Below, piece by piece: positions 14,618 through 23,420 of a stretch of DNA of 64,000 nucleotides (its first letter is position 1; every line of letters begins with the position of its first letter). The notes beneath the pieces are model-generated. The model was given only the letters and a program-made list of their open reading frames with translations, made no database searches and had not been told where the DNA came from. Where the stretch lies: the NCBI RefSeq assembly GCF_029626105.1, contig NZ_JARUBH010000009.1, positions 5,146,001 to 5,210,000 on the forward strand, written 5' to 3'. The DNA is from Solwaraspora sp. WMMD792 (GTDB lineage Bacteria > Actinomycetota > Actinomycetes > Mycobacteriales > Micromonosporaceae). The translations under genes were made by a program, and so were the position numbers.

Positions 14618-14664
14618 GTGACGTCTGCCGGGATGGTGACAGAGGCGGCGGTGGCTCGACCGGA

Positions 14665-15936
14665 TCAGGCGGCGGGCGCGACGGTGCCGGTGACCTCGCC
14701 GAAGCCGATCGTCGTGCCGGCCGGGCCGGGGGCGGTGGCGGTGATGACGACGGTGTCGCCGTCTTCGAGGAAGGTCCGCTCGGACCCGTCGTCCAGTTTG
14801 ATCGGCTCGGTGCCACCCCAGGTCAACTCCAGGAACGAGCCGACCTGGTCACGCCGGGCCCCGGAGACGGTGCCGGAGGCGTAGAGGTCGCCGGTGCGCA
14901 GCGACGCGCCGTTGACGGTCAGGTGCGCCAACTGCTGCGCCGGGGTCCAGTACATGCCGGCGAACGGCGGCTCGCTGACCCGGGTGCCGTTCCACTCGAC
15001 GACGATCGACAGGTCCAGGCCGCGCCGTGACGACTCAGCGAGGTACGGCAACACCGGCGGGTCCTGCGCCGGGGCCGGCACCCAGGCGTGGTCGAGGGCT
15101 TCCAGCGGCACCACCCACGGGCCGACCGAGGTGGCGAACGACTTACCCAGGAACGGGCCGAGCGGCTGGTACTCCCAGGCCTGGATGTCGCGGGCCGACC
15201 AGTCGTTGACCAGGGTCACCCCGAACACGTGGTCGGCGAACCGGTCGGTCGGCACCGGGTCGCCGAGCGCGGTCGGCACCCCGACGACGAAGCCGACCTC
15301 GGCTTCGATGTCGAGCCGGCGGGACGGGCCGAAGACCGGGCCGTCGGAGCTGCGCCGCTGCCCGCTGGGGCGCACGATCGGCGTACCGGAGACGACGACG
15401 GTGCCGGCCCGGCCGTGGTAGCCGATCGGCAGGTGCCGCCAGTTGGGGGTGAGCAGCGGCTGGCCTGGGCGGAAGATCTGTCCGACGTTGCTGGCGTGCT
15501 GCTCGGACGAGTAGAAGTCGACGTAGTCGCCGACCGCGAACGGCAGCACCAGGTCCACCTCGGACAGCGGGATCAGCAGCGGCTCGACGGCGGCCCGGTG
15601 CTCGGTCTCGGTGAGCAGCTCGACGATCCGCCGCCGCACCGTCGTCCACTGTGCCCGACCAAGGGCCAGGAAGGCGTTGAGGTTCGGCTCGCACAGGGCG
15701 CCGCCGGCGAGGATCAGGTCGGCATCCTCCGCGCCGCGCAGGTCGAGCACGAAATCGGCGATCCGTACGCCGAGCCGCCGCTCACCGCCGCCGGACGCGC
15801 CGCTGCCGGACGCGCCGCTGCCGGACGCGCCGCCGTCGGGCGAGCCGGCCGCACCCCGGCGGCGGAAGGCACCGTACGGCAGGGTCTGCACCCCGTACGG
15901 TGAGCCGTCGGCACCAGGCACCCAGCAGGTCGTCAC
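14665..15936 (-). CDS. fahA: Fumarylacetoacetase
   Basis: A protein of 423 residues with a GTG start overlapping the upstream stop (GTGA). It cleaves fumarylacetoacetate to fumarate and acetoacetate, the last step of tyrosine/homogentisate breakdown. Family features: YGVQTLPYGAF near the N-terminus, VGDYVDFYSS (metal/substrate loop), the PIGYHGRAGTVVVSG segment, LDIEAEVGFVVG, NDWSARDIQAWEYQPLGPF and GTVSG. A Gly/Ser/Ala linker (about residues 35-50) is coded by a 15-base tandem repeat and varies from other members. It lies in an operon with the gene upstream and is divergent from homogentisate dioxygenase. Confidence 0.92.
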   Translation of the reverse strand: MTTCWVPGADGSPYGVQTLPYGAFRRRGAAGSPDGGASGSGASGSGASGGGERRLGVRIADFVLDLRGAEDADLILAGGALCEPNLNAFLALGRAQWTTVRRRIVELLTETEHRAAVEPLLIPLSEVDLVLPFAVGDYVDFYSSEQHASNVGQIFRPGQPLLTPNWRHLPIGYHGRAGTVVVSGTPIVRPSGQRRSSDGPVFGPSRRLDIEAEVGFVVGVPTALGDPVPTDRFADHVFGVTLVNDWSARDIQAWEYQPLGPFLGKSFATSVGPWVVPLEALDHAWVPAPAQDPPVLPYLAESSRRGLDLSIVVEWNGTRVSEPPFAGMYWTPAQQLAHLTVNGASLRTGDLYASGTVSGARRDQVGSFLELTWGGTEPIKLDDGSERTFLEDGDTVVITATAPGPAGTTIGFGEVTGTVAPAA

Positions 15937-16784
15937 GCGAATCCTCCGTTGATCAGCCCCAGCCGGACCAGGTCGGTCAGCGGGTCGGTGATGCTGCACG
16001 ACCCGAAACCTACCCAGAGCGGCCGGTCGGCACCGCCGCGCGTGCGGGCCGGCTCGATCAGCCGGGCGGCGTCGGTGGTGGCGAGCAGTTCGGCGACCTC
16101 GGCGACCTCCGCGCCCTCGGCGGCGATGATCGTGGCGGCGAGCACGTTGAGGAAGCCGTGGTGGGTGAAGCCGGTCTCCGGGTCGGTGTCGCGGATGGCG
16201 TGGTGCAGGCCGGCGGTCAGTTTGAACGGCAGCGCCCGGTCCCGGCAGGCGCAGATGACGGCGGCCAGCTCGACCGGGGTAGGGAACAGTTCGGCGGCCA
16301 GCCCGCCGGTGCGGAACTTGGCGGCGACGTCGACGCCGCCGGCCCGCGCCTCGGCGAGGCTGTCCAGGGCGGCGAGCAGCCCCCAGGTGAGCGGCACCTC
16401 CGCGTACCCGCTGATCTTGGGCCAGCCGGCCAGGGCGGTGAGCAGCGCGCGCAGGCCGGGCTGCGGGTCCTCGCCGCGCTTGGCGACGGCGACCTCGACC
16501 TGCCGGGGCCGGATCCGGTCGGTCGGCAGCGCTTCGACGGCGGCCGGCAGCGCGGCCACGCCGGTGTCGCCGATCAGGCCGATCTCCAGCTCGTCGCCGG
16601 GCCCGACCAGTCGCCGCGCCGCGCCGATCTCGGACGCGGGCAGCAGGAACGGGCCGACCAGGTCGGTGTACCAGGCGGTGCGGTGGCCGCGGTGCGCGGT
16701 GATCGCGTCGGGCAGGTCGGCGTTGCCCGGCGGGAAGACCGCGGCGTCGTCGACAAGGCCGGTGAAGATCCTGGGTACCTGCAT
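15933..16784 (-). CDS. Conserved protein of the homogentisate operon, function unassigned
   Basis: A protein of 283 residues from the ATG at 16784, translationally coupled to fumarylacetoacetase. It is soluble, with alternating strands and helices like a TIM barrel: FTGLVDDAAVFPPGNADL, GPFLLPASE, KISGYAEVPLTWG, AAKFRTGGLAAELFPTP, FKLTAGLHHAIR, WVGFGSCSI. Conserved-looking Lys, Arg and His residues cluster at strand ends. The operon also encodes steps 1 and 3 of homogentisate breakdown but no recognisable maleylacetoacetate isomerase, so it may supply or aid that step. That is inference from context; I recognise no named family. Confidence 0.75.
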   Translation of the reverse strand: MQVPRIFTGLVDDAAVFPPGNADLPDAITAHRGHRTAWYTDLVGPFLLPASEIGAARRLVGPGDELEIGLIGDTGVAALPAAVEALPTDRIRPRQVEVAVAKRGEDPQPGLRALLTALAGWPKISGYAEVPLTWGLLAALDSLAEARAGGVDVAAKFRTGGLAAELFPTPVELAAVICACRDRALPFKLTAGLHHAIRDTDPETGFTHHGFLNVLAATIIAAEGAEVAEVAELLATTDAARLIEPARTRGGADRPLWVGFGSCSITDPLTDLVRLGLINGGFA

Positions 16785-16829
16785 TGACACGCCTTCGAAC
16801 CTAGTGGATTCTACGATTAACGGACAACA

Positions 16830-16848
16830 GCGTCCGATTATCGGACGC
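16830..16848. promoter_or_regulatory. Palindromic operator between the divergent homogentisate genes
   Basis: The perfect palindrome GCGTCCGAT-T-ATCGGACGC lies in the 100-bp gap between the two operons, with an extra half-site TTAACGGAC at 16818-16825. Its position suggests a shared operator for a pathway regulator (IclR- or MarR-type in other bacteria). No regulator gene is in the window. Confidence 0.6.
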
Positions 16849-16884
16849 TTTCGCCCGGTCAACGGGGAGATACGGAGGGTAATG

Positions 16885-18054
16885 ATGCCCTACTACCGCA
16901 GCGTTGGCGAGATCCCCCGCAAGCGCCACACCCAGTTCCGCCAGCCCGACGGCACCCTGTACGCCGAGGAGCTGATGGGCCAGGAGGGCTTCTCCGCCGA
17001 CTCGTCCCTGCTCTACCACCGGCACCTGCCGACCGCCATCGTCGCCGCCGAGTCGTACGACCCGCCGCCGACGCGCCGGCTGCCGAACCGCCCGCTCACC
17101 CCACGGCACCTGCGCACCCACAAGCTGGACACCGGCCACACCGACGCCGTCCTCGGCCGGCAACCGCTGCTCGCCAACGACGACGTGCGCATCTCGTACG
17201 TCGTCGCCGACCGGCCGTCCCCGCTGTACCGCAACGCCACCGGCGACGAGTGCCTGTACGTCGAGTCCGGTGCCGCCCGCGTCGAGTCCAGCTTCGGGGT
17301 GCTCGGCGTCACCTCCGGCGACTACGTGATCATCCCGACGTCGGTGGTGCACCGGATCGTGCCCGTCGACGACGTGCCGCTGCGGCTGCTCACCGTCGAA
17401 GCCACCGGCCACATCGGACCACCCAAGCGCTACCTGTCGGTGCGCGGCCAGTTCCTGGAACACGCGCCGTACTGCGAGCGGGACATCCGTGGGCCGGGCA
17501 AACCGCTGCTGGTCGACGGCACCGACGTCGAGGTCTACGTGCGGCACCGGCAGGGCTGGACCCGGCACGTGTACGCCCACCACCCGTTCGACGTGGTCGG
17601 CTGGGACGGGCACCTCTACCCGTGGGCGTTCAGCATCTACGACTTCGAGCCGATCACCGGCCGGCTGCACCAGCCGCCGCCGGTGCACCAGACGTTCGCC
17701 GGCCCCAACTTCGTGATCTGCTCGTTCGTGCCGCGCAAGGTCGACTACCACCCGCAGGCGGTCCCGGTGCCGTACAACCACCACAACGTCGACTCCGACG
17801 AAATGCTGTTCTACACCGGCGGCAACTACGAGGCGCGGCGCGGCTCGGGCATCGAACAGGGCTCGATCTCGCTGCACCCGGCCGGGTTCACCCACGGCCC
17901 GCAGCCCGGCGCGGTCGAACGGGCGCTCGGCGCCGAGCACTTCGACGAGCTCGCCGTCATGGTCGACACCTTCCGACCGCTGGACCTCTGCGACCCGGCA
18001 CTGTCCGTCGAGGACACCGGGTACGCGTGGACCTGGGCCGGAAACGCCCGCTGA
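16885..18054 (+). CDS. hmgA: Homogentisate 1,2-dioxygenase
   Basis: A protein of 389 residues; the ATG at 16882 is one codon earlier, and both follow GGAGGG. It opens the homogentisate ring to maleylacetoacetate using non-haem Fe(II). Family motifs: YYRSVGEIPRKRHTQFR start, GDYVIIPTSVVHRI, FVPRKVDYHPQAVPVPYNHH, then the iron site (NVDSDEMLFYTGG with Glu, and ISLHPAGFTHGPQPG with His). It is somewhat shorter than the eukaryotic enzyme but typical of the actinobacterial form. It is divergent from the fahA operon and shares a palindromic operator with it. Confidence 0.92.
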   Translation: MPYYRSVGEIPRKRHTQFRQPDGTLYAEELMGQEGFSADSSLLYHRHLPTAIVAAESYDPPPTRRLPNRPLTPRHLRTHKLDTGHTDAVLGRQPLLANDDVRISYVVADRPSPLYRNATGDECLYVESGAARVESSFGVLGVTSGDYVIIPTSVVHRIVPVDDVPLRLLTVEATGHIGPPKRYLSVRGQFLEHAPYCERDIRGPGKPLLVDGTDVEVYVRHRQGWTRHVYAHHPFDVVGWDGHLYPWAFSIYDFEPITGRLHQPPPVHQTFAGPNFVICSFVPRKVDYHPQAVPVPYNHHNVDSDEMLFYTGGNYEARRGSGIEQGSISLHPAGFTHGPQPGAVERALGAEHFDELAVMVDTFRPLDLCDPALSVEDTGYAWTWAGNAR

Positions 18055-18096
18055 CCGCTGACCGGGCACGGCCTGCCCGGCTGCTGATCCGGCGCG

Positions 18097-19317
18097 CTAC
18101 CGCTGGTCCGGTGGTCGGGCGGTGGCCTGGCGCAGCACCATGAACTGGGCGACGGCGGCCGCGACGATCGCCGACACCAGCAGCCACGGGGTGGCGATCG
18201 CCGCGTAGCAGAAGATCAGCACCGGGGCGGCGGCGGCCGCGTACACCGCCGTCGCCAGCCGGCGGTCCACCAACTGCGACACCACCTCGAGGATCCGGCC
18301 ACCCGGCACCCGCCGGGCCAGCACCCAGATCAGCACGAACCCGCCGAGCGCGGCGACCACAGCCCAGCCGCGCGACGCCGCGCTGCCGGCCAGGCAGGCC
18401 ACCGTCACCGCCGCGATCATGCTGTAGCCGGCCCCGATCAGCACCAGCCGGCGCAGCTCCTCCTCGGGCGTCGGCGGCCGCTCCAGCCGGGGGTCCATCG
18501 GCACCGACCCGGGCGGTGCCGGTGCCCACCGGGATGACCGGGCCGGTGCGGGCGGTGGGGGCGGTGCCATCGCGGTGGCCCGCTCGGCGAGCACCGCCAG
18601 CTCGGCGGCGTACCGCCGCTGTTCCAGGTGGATCACCCCGACGTCGTGCTGCGCCTCACCGATCAACGGGTCCAGCCGCAGCGCCTCCCCGTAGGCCCGG
18701 TGCGCCAGGTCGAACAGCTCCAGCCGGGCCCCGACCAGCCCCAGCACCAGATGTGCCTGGGCGTCCTGCGGGGCCAGCTCCACCCCGCGCCAGGCGGCGT
18801 TGAGCGCCGGCTGGCCGTTGCGCGAGCCGGCCAGGATCGCCGCCCCGCTGCGCTGGGCGTACGCGTCGTCCGGGTACGTCGCCAGCAGGTCGGTGGCGAG
18901 CCGGGCGGCGTCGGCGTACCGCCGCAGGTCGACCAGCGCCAGCCCGCGTACCACCAGCAGGGCGACCCGGTCAGGTGGGCCGGGTCGGGCAGCGGTGCCG
19001 GCACCGGCGGCCCCGTCGGCTGGTGCGGTCGGTGCTGCCTCTGCCGGTGTGGCCGTCGCTGCGGCCTCGGCCGACCACGGGTTCGGCGGCTCGTCCGCCC
19101 AGGCGTCGATCGCGGCGAGGGCCTGCTCCGGGCGGTCGGCGGCGAGATGCACCCGGGCCAGCATGATCCGGGCGGCGACGCTGTCCGGGTCGAGGGACAC
19201 CGCGAAGCCGATCTCACCGGCGGCCTCGTCGTAGCGGCCCAGGTCGGCCAGCAGCCCGGCGCGCTGCAGGTAGCCGTCAACGTCGGTGGGCGGCTCGGGG
19301 GAAGACTCGCTCGACAC
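18097..19317 (-). CDS. TPR-repeat membrane protein
   Basis: A protein of 406 residues. The N-terminal two thirds contain tetratricopeptide repeats (GLLADLGRYDEAAGEIGFAV, ALVDLRRYADAARLATDLL, YGEALRLDPLIGEAQHDVGV) broken by an Ala/Pro-rich linker. A Pro-rich hinge (about residues 245-280) leads to four hydrophobic helices at the C-terminus (for example YSMIAAVTVACLAGS and AAPVLIFCYAAIA). The TPR part is presumably cytoplasmic and scaffolds an unknown complex. It lies just downstream of ispF and is probably cotranscribed with it. Confidence 0.8.
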   Translation of the reverse strand: MSSESSPEPPTDVDGYLQRAGLLADLGRYDEAAGEIGFAVSLDPDSVAARIMLARVHLAADRPEQALAAIDAWADEPPNPWSAEAAATATPAEAAPTAPADGAAGAGTAARPGPPDRVALLVVRGLALVDLRRYADAARLATDLLATYPDDAYAQRSGAAILAGSRNGQPALNAAWRGVELAPQDAQAHLVLGLVGARLELFDLAHRAYGEALRLDPLIGEAQHDVGVIHLEQRRYAAELAVLAERATAMAPPPPPAPARSSRWAPAPPGSVPMDPRLERPPTPEEELRRLVLIGAGYSMIAAVTVACLAGSAASRGWAVVAALGGFVLIWVLARRVPGGRILEVVSQLVDRRLATAVYAAAAAPVLIFCYAAIATPWLLVSAIVAAAVAQFMVLRQATARPPDQR

Positions 19318-19326
19318 CTGTCGAGC

Positions 19327-19812
19327 CTATCCGGGCGGCCCGGACGGATAGACGAGCGCGACCGCCAGGCCGGCGAGGCCTTCGCCCCGGCCGGTCAGCC
19401 CGAGCCCGTCGGTGGTGGTGCCGGAAACGGTCACCGGCGCACCGGCGGCGGCGCTGAGCAGTTGCTGTGCTTCGGCGCGCCGGGGACCGATCTTCGGCCG
19501 TACGCCGATCACCTGGATCGAGACGTTGCCGATCACGAAGCCGGCGGCGACCACCCGGCGGGCCGCCTCGGCCAGCAGGTCGACCCCGGCGGCCCCGGCC
19601 CAGCGAGGTTCGGCGACACCGAAGTTGGCGCCGAGATCACCGAGGCCGGCGGCGGAGAACAGCGCGTCGCAGGCGGCGTGCGCGGCGACGTCGCCGTCGG
19701 AGTGCCCGGCCAGCCCGGTCTCGCCCGGCCAGTGCAGGCCGGCGACCCAGCAGGCCCGGTCGGCGGCGAAGGCGTGCACGTCGGTGCCGACACCCACCCG
19801 GGGAACGATCAT
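19327..19812 (-). CDS. ispF: 2-C-methyl-D-erythritol 2,4-cyclodiphosphate synthase
   Basis: A protein of 161 residues, normal length. It catalyses the CMP-releasing cyclisation in the MEP isoprenoid pathway. Metal ligands are visible: Asp and His in VGTDVHAF and His in [22 protein letters not shown] and [16 protein letters not shown] near the C-terminus match the family active site. It is 25 bases downstream of ispD in the usual actinobacterial ispD-ispF pair, next to carD. Confidence 0.95.
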   Translation of the reverse strand: MIVPRVGVGTDVHAFAADRACWVAGLHWPGETGLAGHSDGDVAAHAACDALFSAAGLGDLGANFGVAEPRWAGAAGVDLLAEAARRVVAAGFVIGNVSIQVIGVRPKIGPRRAEAQQLLSAAAGAPVTVSGTTTDGLGLTGRGEGLAGLAVALVYPSGPPG

Positions 19813-19837
19813 CGCGCTGGCTCGGTCTGCAGGACGA

Positions 19838-20563
19838 TCATGAAGGCAGGGTACGGGTCGCCGGCTCGGTGGCGAGCAGGTGCTCGGCGATCACCAGATC
19901 GAACGGTCGGGTGATCTTCAGCGCCCGTTCCGAGCCGGGCACGCAGAGCACCGGTACGCCGAGCTTCTCCACCAGACCGGCGTCGTCGGTGTGCGGATCG
20001 ACGGCGTCGGCATGCGCGGCGGCCAGCACGTCGCGCCGGAACCCCTGCGGGGTCTGCACGGCCCGCAGCGTCGACCGGTCGACGGTGGCCAGGACGGTCT
20101 CGTCGGCGTCCACCGACTTGATGGTGTCGACGACCGGGAGCACCGGGATGACGGCGTCAGCGCCGGCCCGGACCGCGGCGGCGACCGAGTCGACCAGGTC
20201 GGGTGGAGTGAGGGCGCGGGCCGCGTCGTGCACCAGGACGATCTGCGGGCCGGCGGGGACGGCGGCGAGCGCGGCGGCCACCGAGGCCTGTCGGTGTGCG
20301 CCGCCCGGCACCACGATCAGCGGCAGCCCGGCCGTGGCGGGGGCGAGCAGGTCGCGGACGGCGGCGACGTCGGCGGGTGGGGCGGCGACCACGATCACCG
20401 CGACCGAGGAGGCGGCGGCCAGTCGACGCACCGCGTGCACCAGCAGCGGTACGCCGCCGAGTGGCCGGAGTGCTTTGGGGGCGCCGGGTCCGAGCCGTAC
20501 CCCGGAACCCGCCGCAGGAACGAGGACCGCGACGTCACCGCGTTGCTGGAAGTGCGCGGTCAC
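19838..20563 (-). CDS. ispD: 2-C-methyl-D-erythritol 4-phosphate cytidylyltransferase
   Basis: A protein of 241 residues. The N-terminal CTP-binding signature [20 protein letters not shown], the [13 protein letters not shown] motif and [16 protein letters not shown] are all typical. It activates MEP with CTP, step 3 of the non-mevalonate pathway. It is followed by ispF and preceded by carD, 52 bases away, in the same order as Rv3583c-Rv3581c of M. tuberculosis. The pathway feeds isoprenoids, including any prenyl donor for the UbiA enzyme encoded nearby. Confidence 0.95.
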   Translation of the reverse strand: MTAHFQQRGDVAVLVPAAGSGVRLGPGAPKALRPLGGVPLLVHAVRRLAAASSVAVIVVAAPPADVAAVRDLLAPATAGLPLIVVPGGAHRQASVAAALAAVPAGPQIVLVHDAARALTPPDLVDSVAAAVRAGADAVIPVLPVVDTIKSVDADETVLATVDRSTLRAVQTPQGFRRDVLAAAHADAVDPHTDDAGLVEKLGVPVLCVPGSERALKITRPFDLVIAEHLLATEPATRTLPS

Positions 20564-20615
20564 GTCGCGGTCCTCGGTGCAGGTGGCAACAGACTATCTA
20601 TGGGTGGAGAGTTGC

Positions 20616-21101
20616 CTACGCGTCGGTGAGCACCTTGTCGAGCAAGGTCTCTGCCTCGTCCTTGGTGCTCTTCTCCGCAAGCGCGACCTCACCGACCAGG
20701 ATGTCCCTGGCCTTGGCGAGCATGCGCTTCTCGCCTGCGGACAGCCCCCGCTCCCGCTCCCGACGCCACAGGTCACGAACGACCTCGGCGACCTTGAGCG
20801 GGTTTCCGGATGCCAACTTCTCGAGGTTGGCCTTGTATCGCCGCGACCAGTTGGTCGGCTCCTCGGTGTGCGGGGCGCGGAGGACATCGAAGACCTTGCC
20901 GAGGCCTTCTTCGCCAACCACTTCGCGCACGCCGACGATCTCGGCGTTCTCGGCGGGAACTCGCACCGTCAGGTCACCCTGCGCAACCCTGAGGACGAGG
21001 TACTGCTTCTCCTCGCCCTTGATGACACGAGTCTCGATTGCCTCGATGAGTGCGGCCCCGTGGTGGGGGTAAACAACGGTCTCGCCGACACTGAAAACCA
21101 T
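20616..21101 (-). CDS. carD: CarD/CdnL-family RNA polymerase-binding transcription factor
   Basis: A protein of 161 residues. N-terminal RNA-polymerase-interaction domain ([36 protein letters not shown]) and a helical C-terminal DNA-binding domain with the conserved [13 protein letters not shown] (Trp that wedges into the promoter bubble) and [13 protein letters not shown]. It stabilises open complexes, especially at rRNA promoters, and is essential in mycobacteria. A TACCCT -10-like box lies about 30 bases upstream of the start on the minus strand. Confidence 0.95.
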   Translation of the reverse strand: MVFSVGETVVYPHHGAALIEAIETRVIKGEEKQYLVLRVAQGDLTVRVPAENAEIVGVREVVGEEGLGKVFDVLRAPHTEEPTNWSRRYKANLEKLASGNPLKVAEVVRDLWRRERERGLSAGEKRMLAKARDILVGEVALAEKSTKDEAETLLDKVLTDA

Positions 21102-21429
21102 AGGTTCGAAGCCCCTTTCGCTGTGTCTAGGGTAACACGCTCAGGCACCGATGTCCCGTCACAGTCTGAGCCGTAAGCGCAGGTCAGAGGGGCTGTGAGA
21201 GGTCTTTCTCGAGCTTGACACGCAACCGCCAGTAGGTTTTGAACACGCTAAGTAACAACCAGATCAGCAGTCAGCTAACTGGTCGGACGTGCCAGATGGG
21301 ACGCGTTTCGGCACTTCCAGCATATCGTCCGGCCGCTTCCCGCGCCCCGGCACTGGCGGAACCAGGTTCGTTGCGAGACCCTGATACCTAGACCCCGATC
21401 GACCCGGTGGGCGAGCGGCTGGGGGTGCT
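21102..21429. other. 328-bp intergenic region upstream of carD
   Basis: This is the gap between the divergent carD gene and the membrane protein gene at 21430, less GC-rich than the neighbours. It holds the presumed carD promoter (TACCCT near 21131-21136 on the minus strand) and a TTGACA hexamer at 21217-21222 on the plus strand without a convincing -10 partner. No RNA gene or ORF with a plausible start was seen. Confidence 0.5.
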
Positions 21430-22215
21430 GTGGGCAGGACAGGCAACAACGGTGATGGGTGGTCGGACGGCGCCGGGGCGCCCGACGACCTGCCCGAGAT
21501 CCCGCCCGAGTGGGGCCCGATCGTCATCCCGGACGATCCCGGGGCACTCGCCGAAGAAGCGGCGCAGGTCCGCCGGGAGCTGCACCGCACCCGCCGGCGG
21601 GACCACTGGCACCGGCGGTTCGGCATCCACCCCGGCGACACCGGCCGGGCCGGCGGCAGCGGGCACCGGCCACACGAGATCGCCGCCCTCCGACTGCCGT
21701 TGATCATCATGCTGGTGGCCGTCCTCGCCGCGATGATCAGCATGTTCACCGTCGCCTGGTCCGACCGGCCCCAGCCCACCGCCAGCCCGACACCGTCGAC
21801 CCCCGCTCCCCTGCCCGACCGCCCGCTGCCCGCACTCGACCTGATCGACGACTCCGGCGCCTCGGTCCCGGTCCGGTCGTTGCTGCCGGCGGCGATCCTG
21901 CTCGTCGAGGGCTGTGAGTGCGCCGACCAGATCACCGCGGCGGCCGCCGCCGCCCCGGCCGGGGTCTCGGTCGTCGCGGTCACCAGCGGCGCCACCTCCC
22001 CCGGCACCCTGCCGCCGGTGCTCGCCGACAGCCTCGGCACCCACCTGCTGGCCGACCCGGCCGCCGGGATCCGCAACTTCGTCGACGTCCCGGCAACCGC
22101 CGGCACCGCCACCGCGCTGCTGGTCACCGAGACCGGCGAGGTCATCCGGCTGGTGCCGCAGGCCGACTCGGTCGAGACGTACCGCGCCGACTTAGCCCTG
22201 CTGGTCGGCCCCTGA
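21430..22215 (+). CDS. Single-pass membrane protein of unknown function
   Basis: A protein of 261 residues with a GTG start. A charged cytoplasmic N-terminus (about 95 residues, with RRELHRTRRRDHWHRRFGIH) precedes one hydrophobic helix (about residues 98-115, LPLIIMLVAVLAAMISMF), then a Pro/Thr linker and an extracytoplasmic domain. That domain has a LLVEGCECADQI segment and alternating strands and helices reminiscent of a thioredoxin fold, but its Cys-x-Cys pair is not a CxxC. It is next to carD across a shared promoter region. Function unknown. Confidence 0.7.
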   Translation: MGRTGNNGDGWSDGAGAPDDLPEIPPEWGPIVIPDDPGALAEEAAQVRRELHRTRRRDHWHRRFGIHPGDTGRAGGSGHRPHEIAALRLPLIIMLVAVLAAMISMFTVAWSDRPQPTASPTPSTPAPLPDRPLPALDLIDDSGASVPVRSLLPAAILLVEGCECADQITAAAAAAPAGVSVVAVTSGATSPGTLPPVLADSLGTHLLADPAAGIRNFVDVPATAGTATALLVTETGEVIRLVPQADSVETYRADLALLVGP

Positions 22216-22301
22216 ACCCGCCCGCCGCAGCCGCTGCCCCGTCGGGGAGCGGGACCACCGCCGGGAGCGGGACCACCGCCGGATCGGGCGCGCGCGGCAG
22301 G

Positions 22302-23420
22302 TCAGCGGCCGAGCAGCGCGGCGTAGAGCGTCAGGCCCGGACCGAACGCCAGCATCACCACCTGACGCGGCGGCGGCCCCGCCCGCCGCAACCGGTCCAG
22401 GATCAGCAGTACGGTCGGCGACGAGCAGTTGCCGTACGCCGCCAACGTCTCCCGGGACGCCGACATCGCCGCGTCGGACAACCCCAGCTCCCGCTGCACC
22501 ACGTTGAGGATCCGCGGCCCACCCGGGTGCACCGCCCAACCGTCCACCTGCGACACGGTCAGCCCGTGCCGGGCCAGCAGATCGCCGACCAGCGCCCGTA
22601 CGTGCACCGACAACACCTGCGGCACCCGGGGCGACAGACCCATCCGGAAACCGAGGTCGGTCACCTCCCAGGTCATGTGGTCGGCGGTGGAGGCGTCGGT
22701 GGCCGACACGACCTCCCGTACGGCGTAGCCGCCGGGCGGCGGCGGGCCGCCGGCCCCGTCGGTCGGCGTCAGCACCACCGCCGCCGCCGCGTCGGAGAAC
22801 AACGCGTGCGCCACGATCTGCTGAGTGTCCACCCGACGGGCCGGCGGCTGGATGTGCAGGCTGGTCAGCTCGGCGCAGAGCAGCAGCGCCGGCCGGCCCC
22901 GGGCGGTGACGAAATCGGCCGCCGCGCCCAACCCGGGCAGCGCCGCGTAGCAGCCCATGTGCCCGACGAACAACCGCTGGGTGTCGGCGGCCATGCCGAC
23001 GTCCCGGGCCAGGATGATGTCCAGGCCGGGCGTGGCGTACCCGGTGCACGAGCAGACCACGAACAGACCGATCTCCCCGGCGGTCAGGCCGGCCTGGGTC
23101 AGCGCCCGGTCCACCGCCTCCTTACCCAGCGGCAACGCCTCGACCTGGTAGCGGCGCATCCGCCGCTCGGTCGGCCAGTCCGCGACGTCCTCCAGCAACG
23201 GGCTCACCGCCGCCTGCCGGGTGCGTACCCCGGAATTGGCGAAGATCCGCTCCGCGAGCGCCCGGGTGCCGCCGTCGTACCGCGCCGCGAAGAAGTCCCG
23301 CCACAGCTCGTCCTGGCTGGCCGACGGCGGCAACGCCACCCCGAGCCCGACCACGGCGGCCGACGACCGGCCCGCCACCGGCTCAGACCGGCCCGCCACC
23401 GGCTCCGGCGACCGGCTCAC
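22302..23420 (-). CDS. Type III polyketide synthase
   Basis: A protein of 372 residues from the GTG at 23420, which overlaps the stop of the upstream gene (GTGA). The catalytic triad of the chalcone-synthase fold is complete: Cys157 in VGHMGCYAAL, His298 in WAVHPGGPRIL, Asn331 in YGNCSSPT. It condenses malonyl units on an acyl starter, probably a fatty acyl-CoA, to give alkyl-resorcinol or hydroquinone precursors. An 18-base tandem duplication at the 5' end encodes EPVAGRS twice. The operon with a flavoprotein, a methyltransferase and a UbiA enzyme suggests a prenylated, methoxylated quinol product. Confidence 0.92.
   Translation of the reverse strand: MSRSPEPVAGRSEPVAGRSSAAVVGLGVALPPSASQDELWRDFFAARYDGGTRALAERIFANSGVRTRQAAVSPLLEDVADWPTERRMRRYQVEALPLGKEAVDRALTQAGLTAGEIGLFVVCSCTGYATPGLDIILARDVGMAADTQRLFVGHMGCYAALPGLGAAADFVTARGRPALLLCAELTSLHIQPPARRVDTQQIVAHALFSDAAAAVVLTPTDGAGGPPPPGGYAVREVVSATDASTADHMTWEVTDLGFRMGLSPRVPQVLSVHVRALVGDLLARHGLTVSQVDGWAVHPGGPRILNVVQRELGLSDAAMSASRETLAAYGNCSSPTVLLILDRLRRAGPPPRQVVMLAFGPGLTLYAALLGR

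Noticed and set aside
15790-15840. Tandem 15-base repeat in fahA
   Set aside because: It encodes a Gly/Ser/Ala linker in frame and does not interrupt the enzyme.
21102-21429. Possible tRNA in the carD upstream gap (a GGTTCG-like segment)
   Set aside because: No cloverleaf could be drawn around it.
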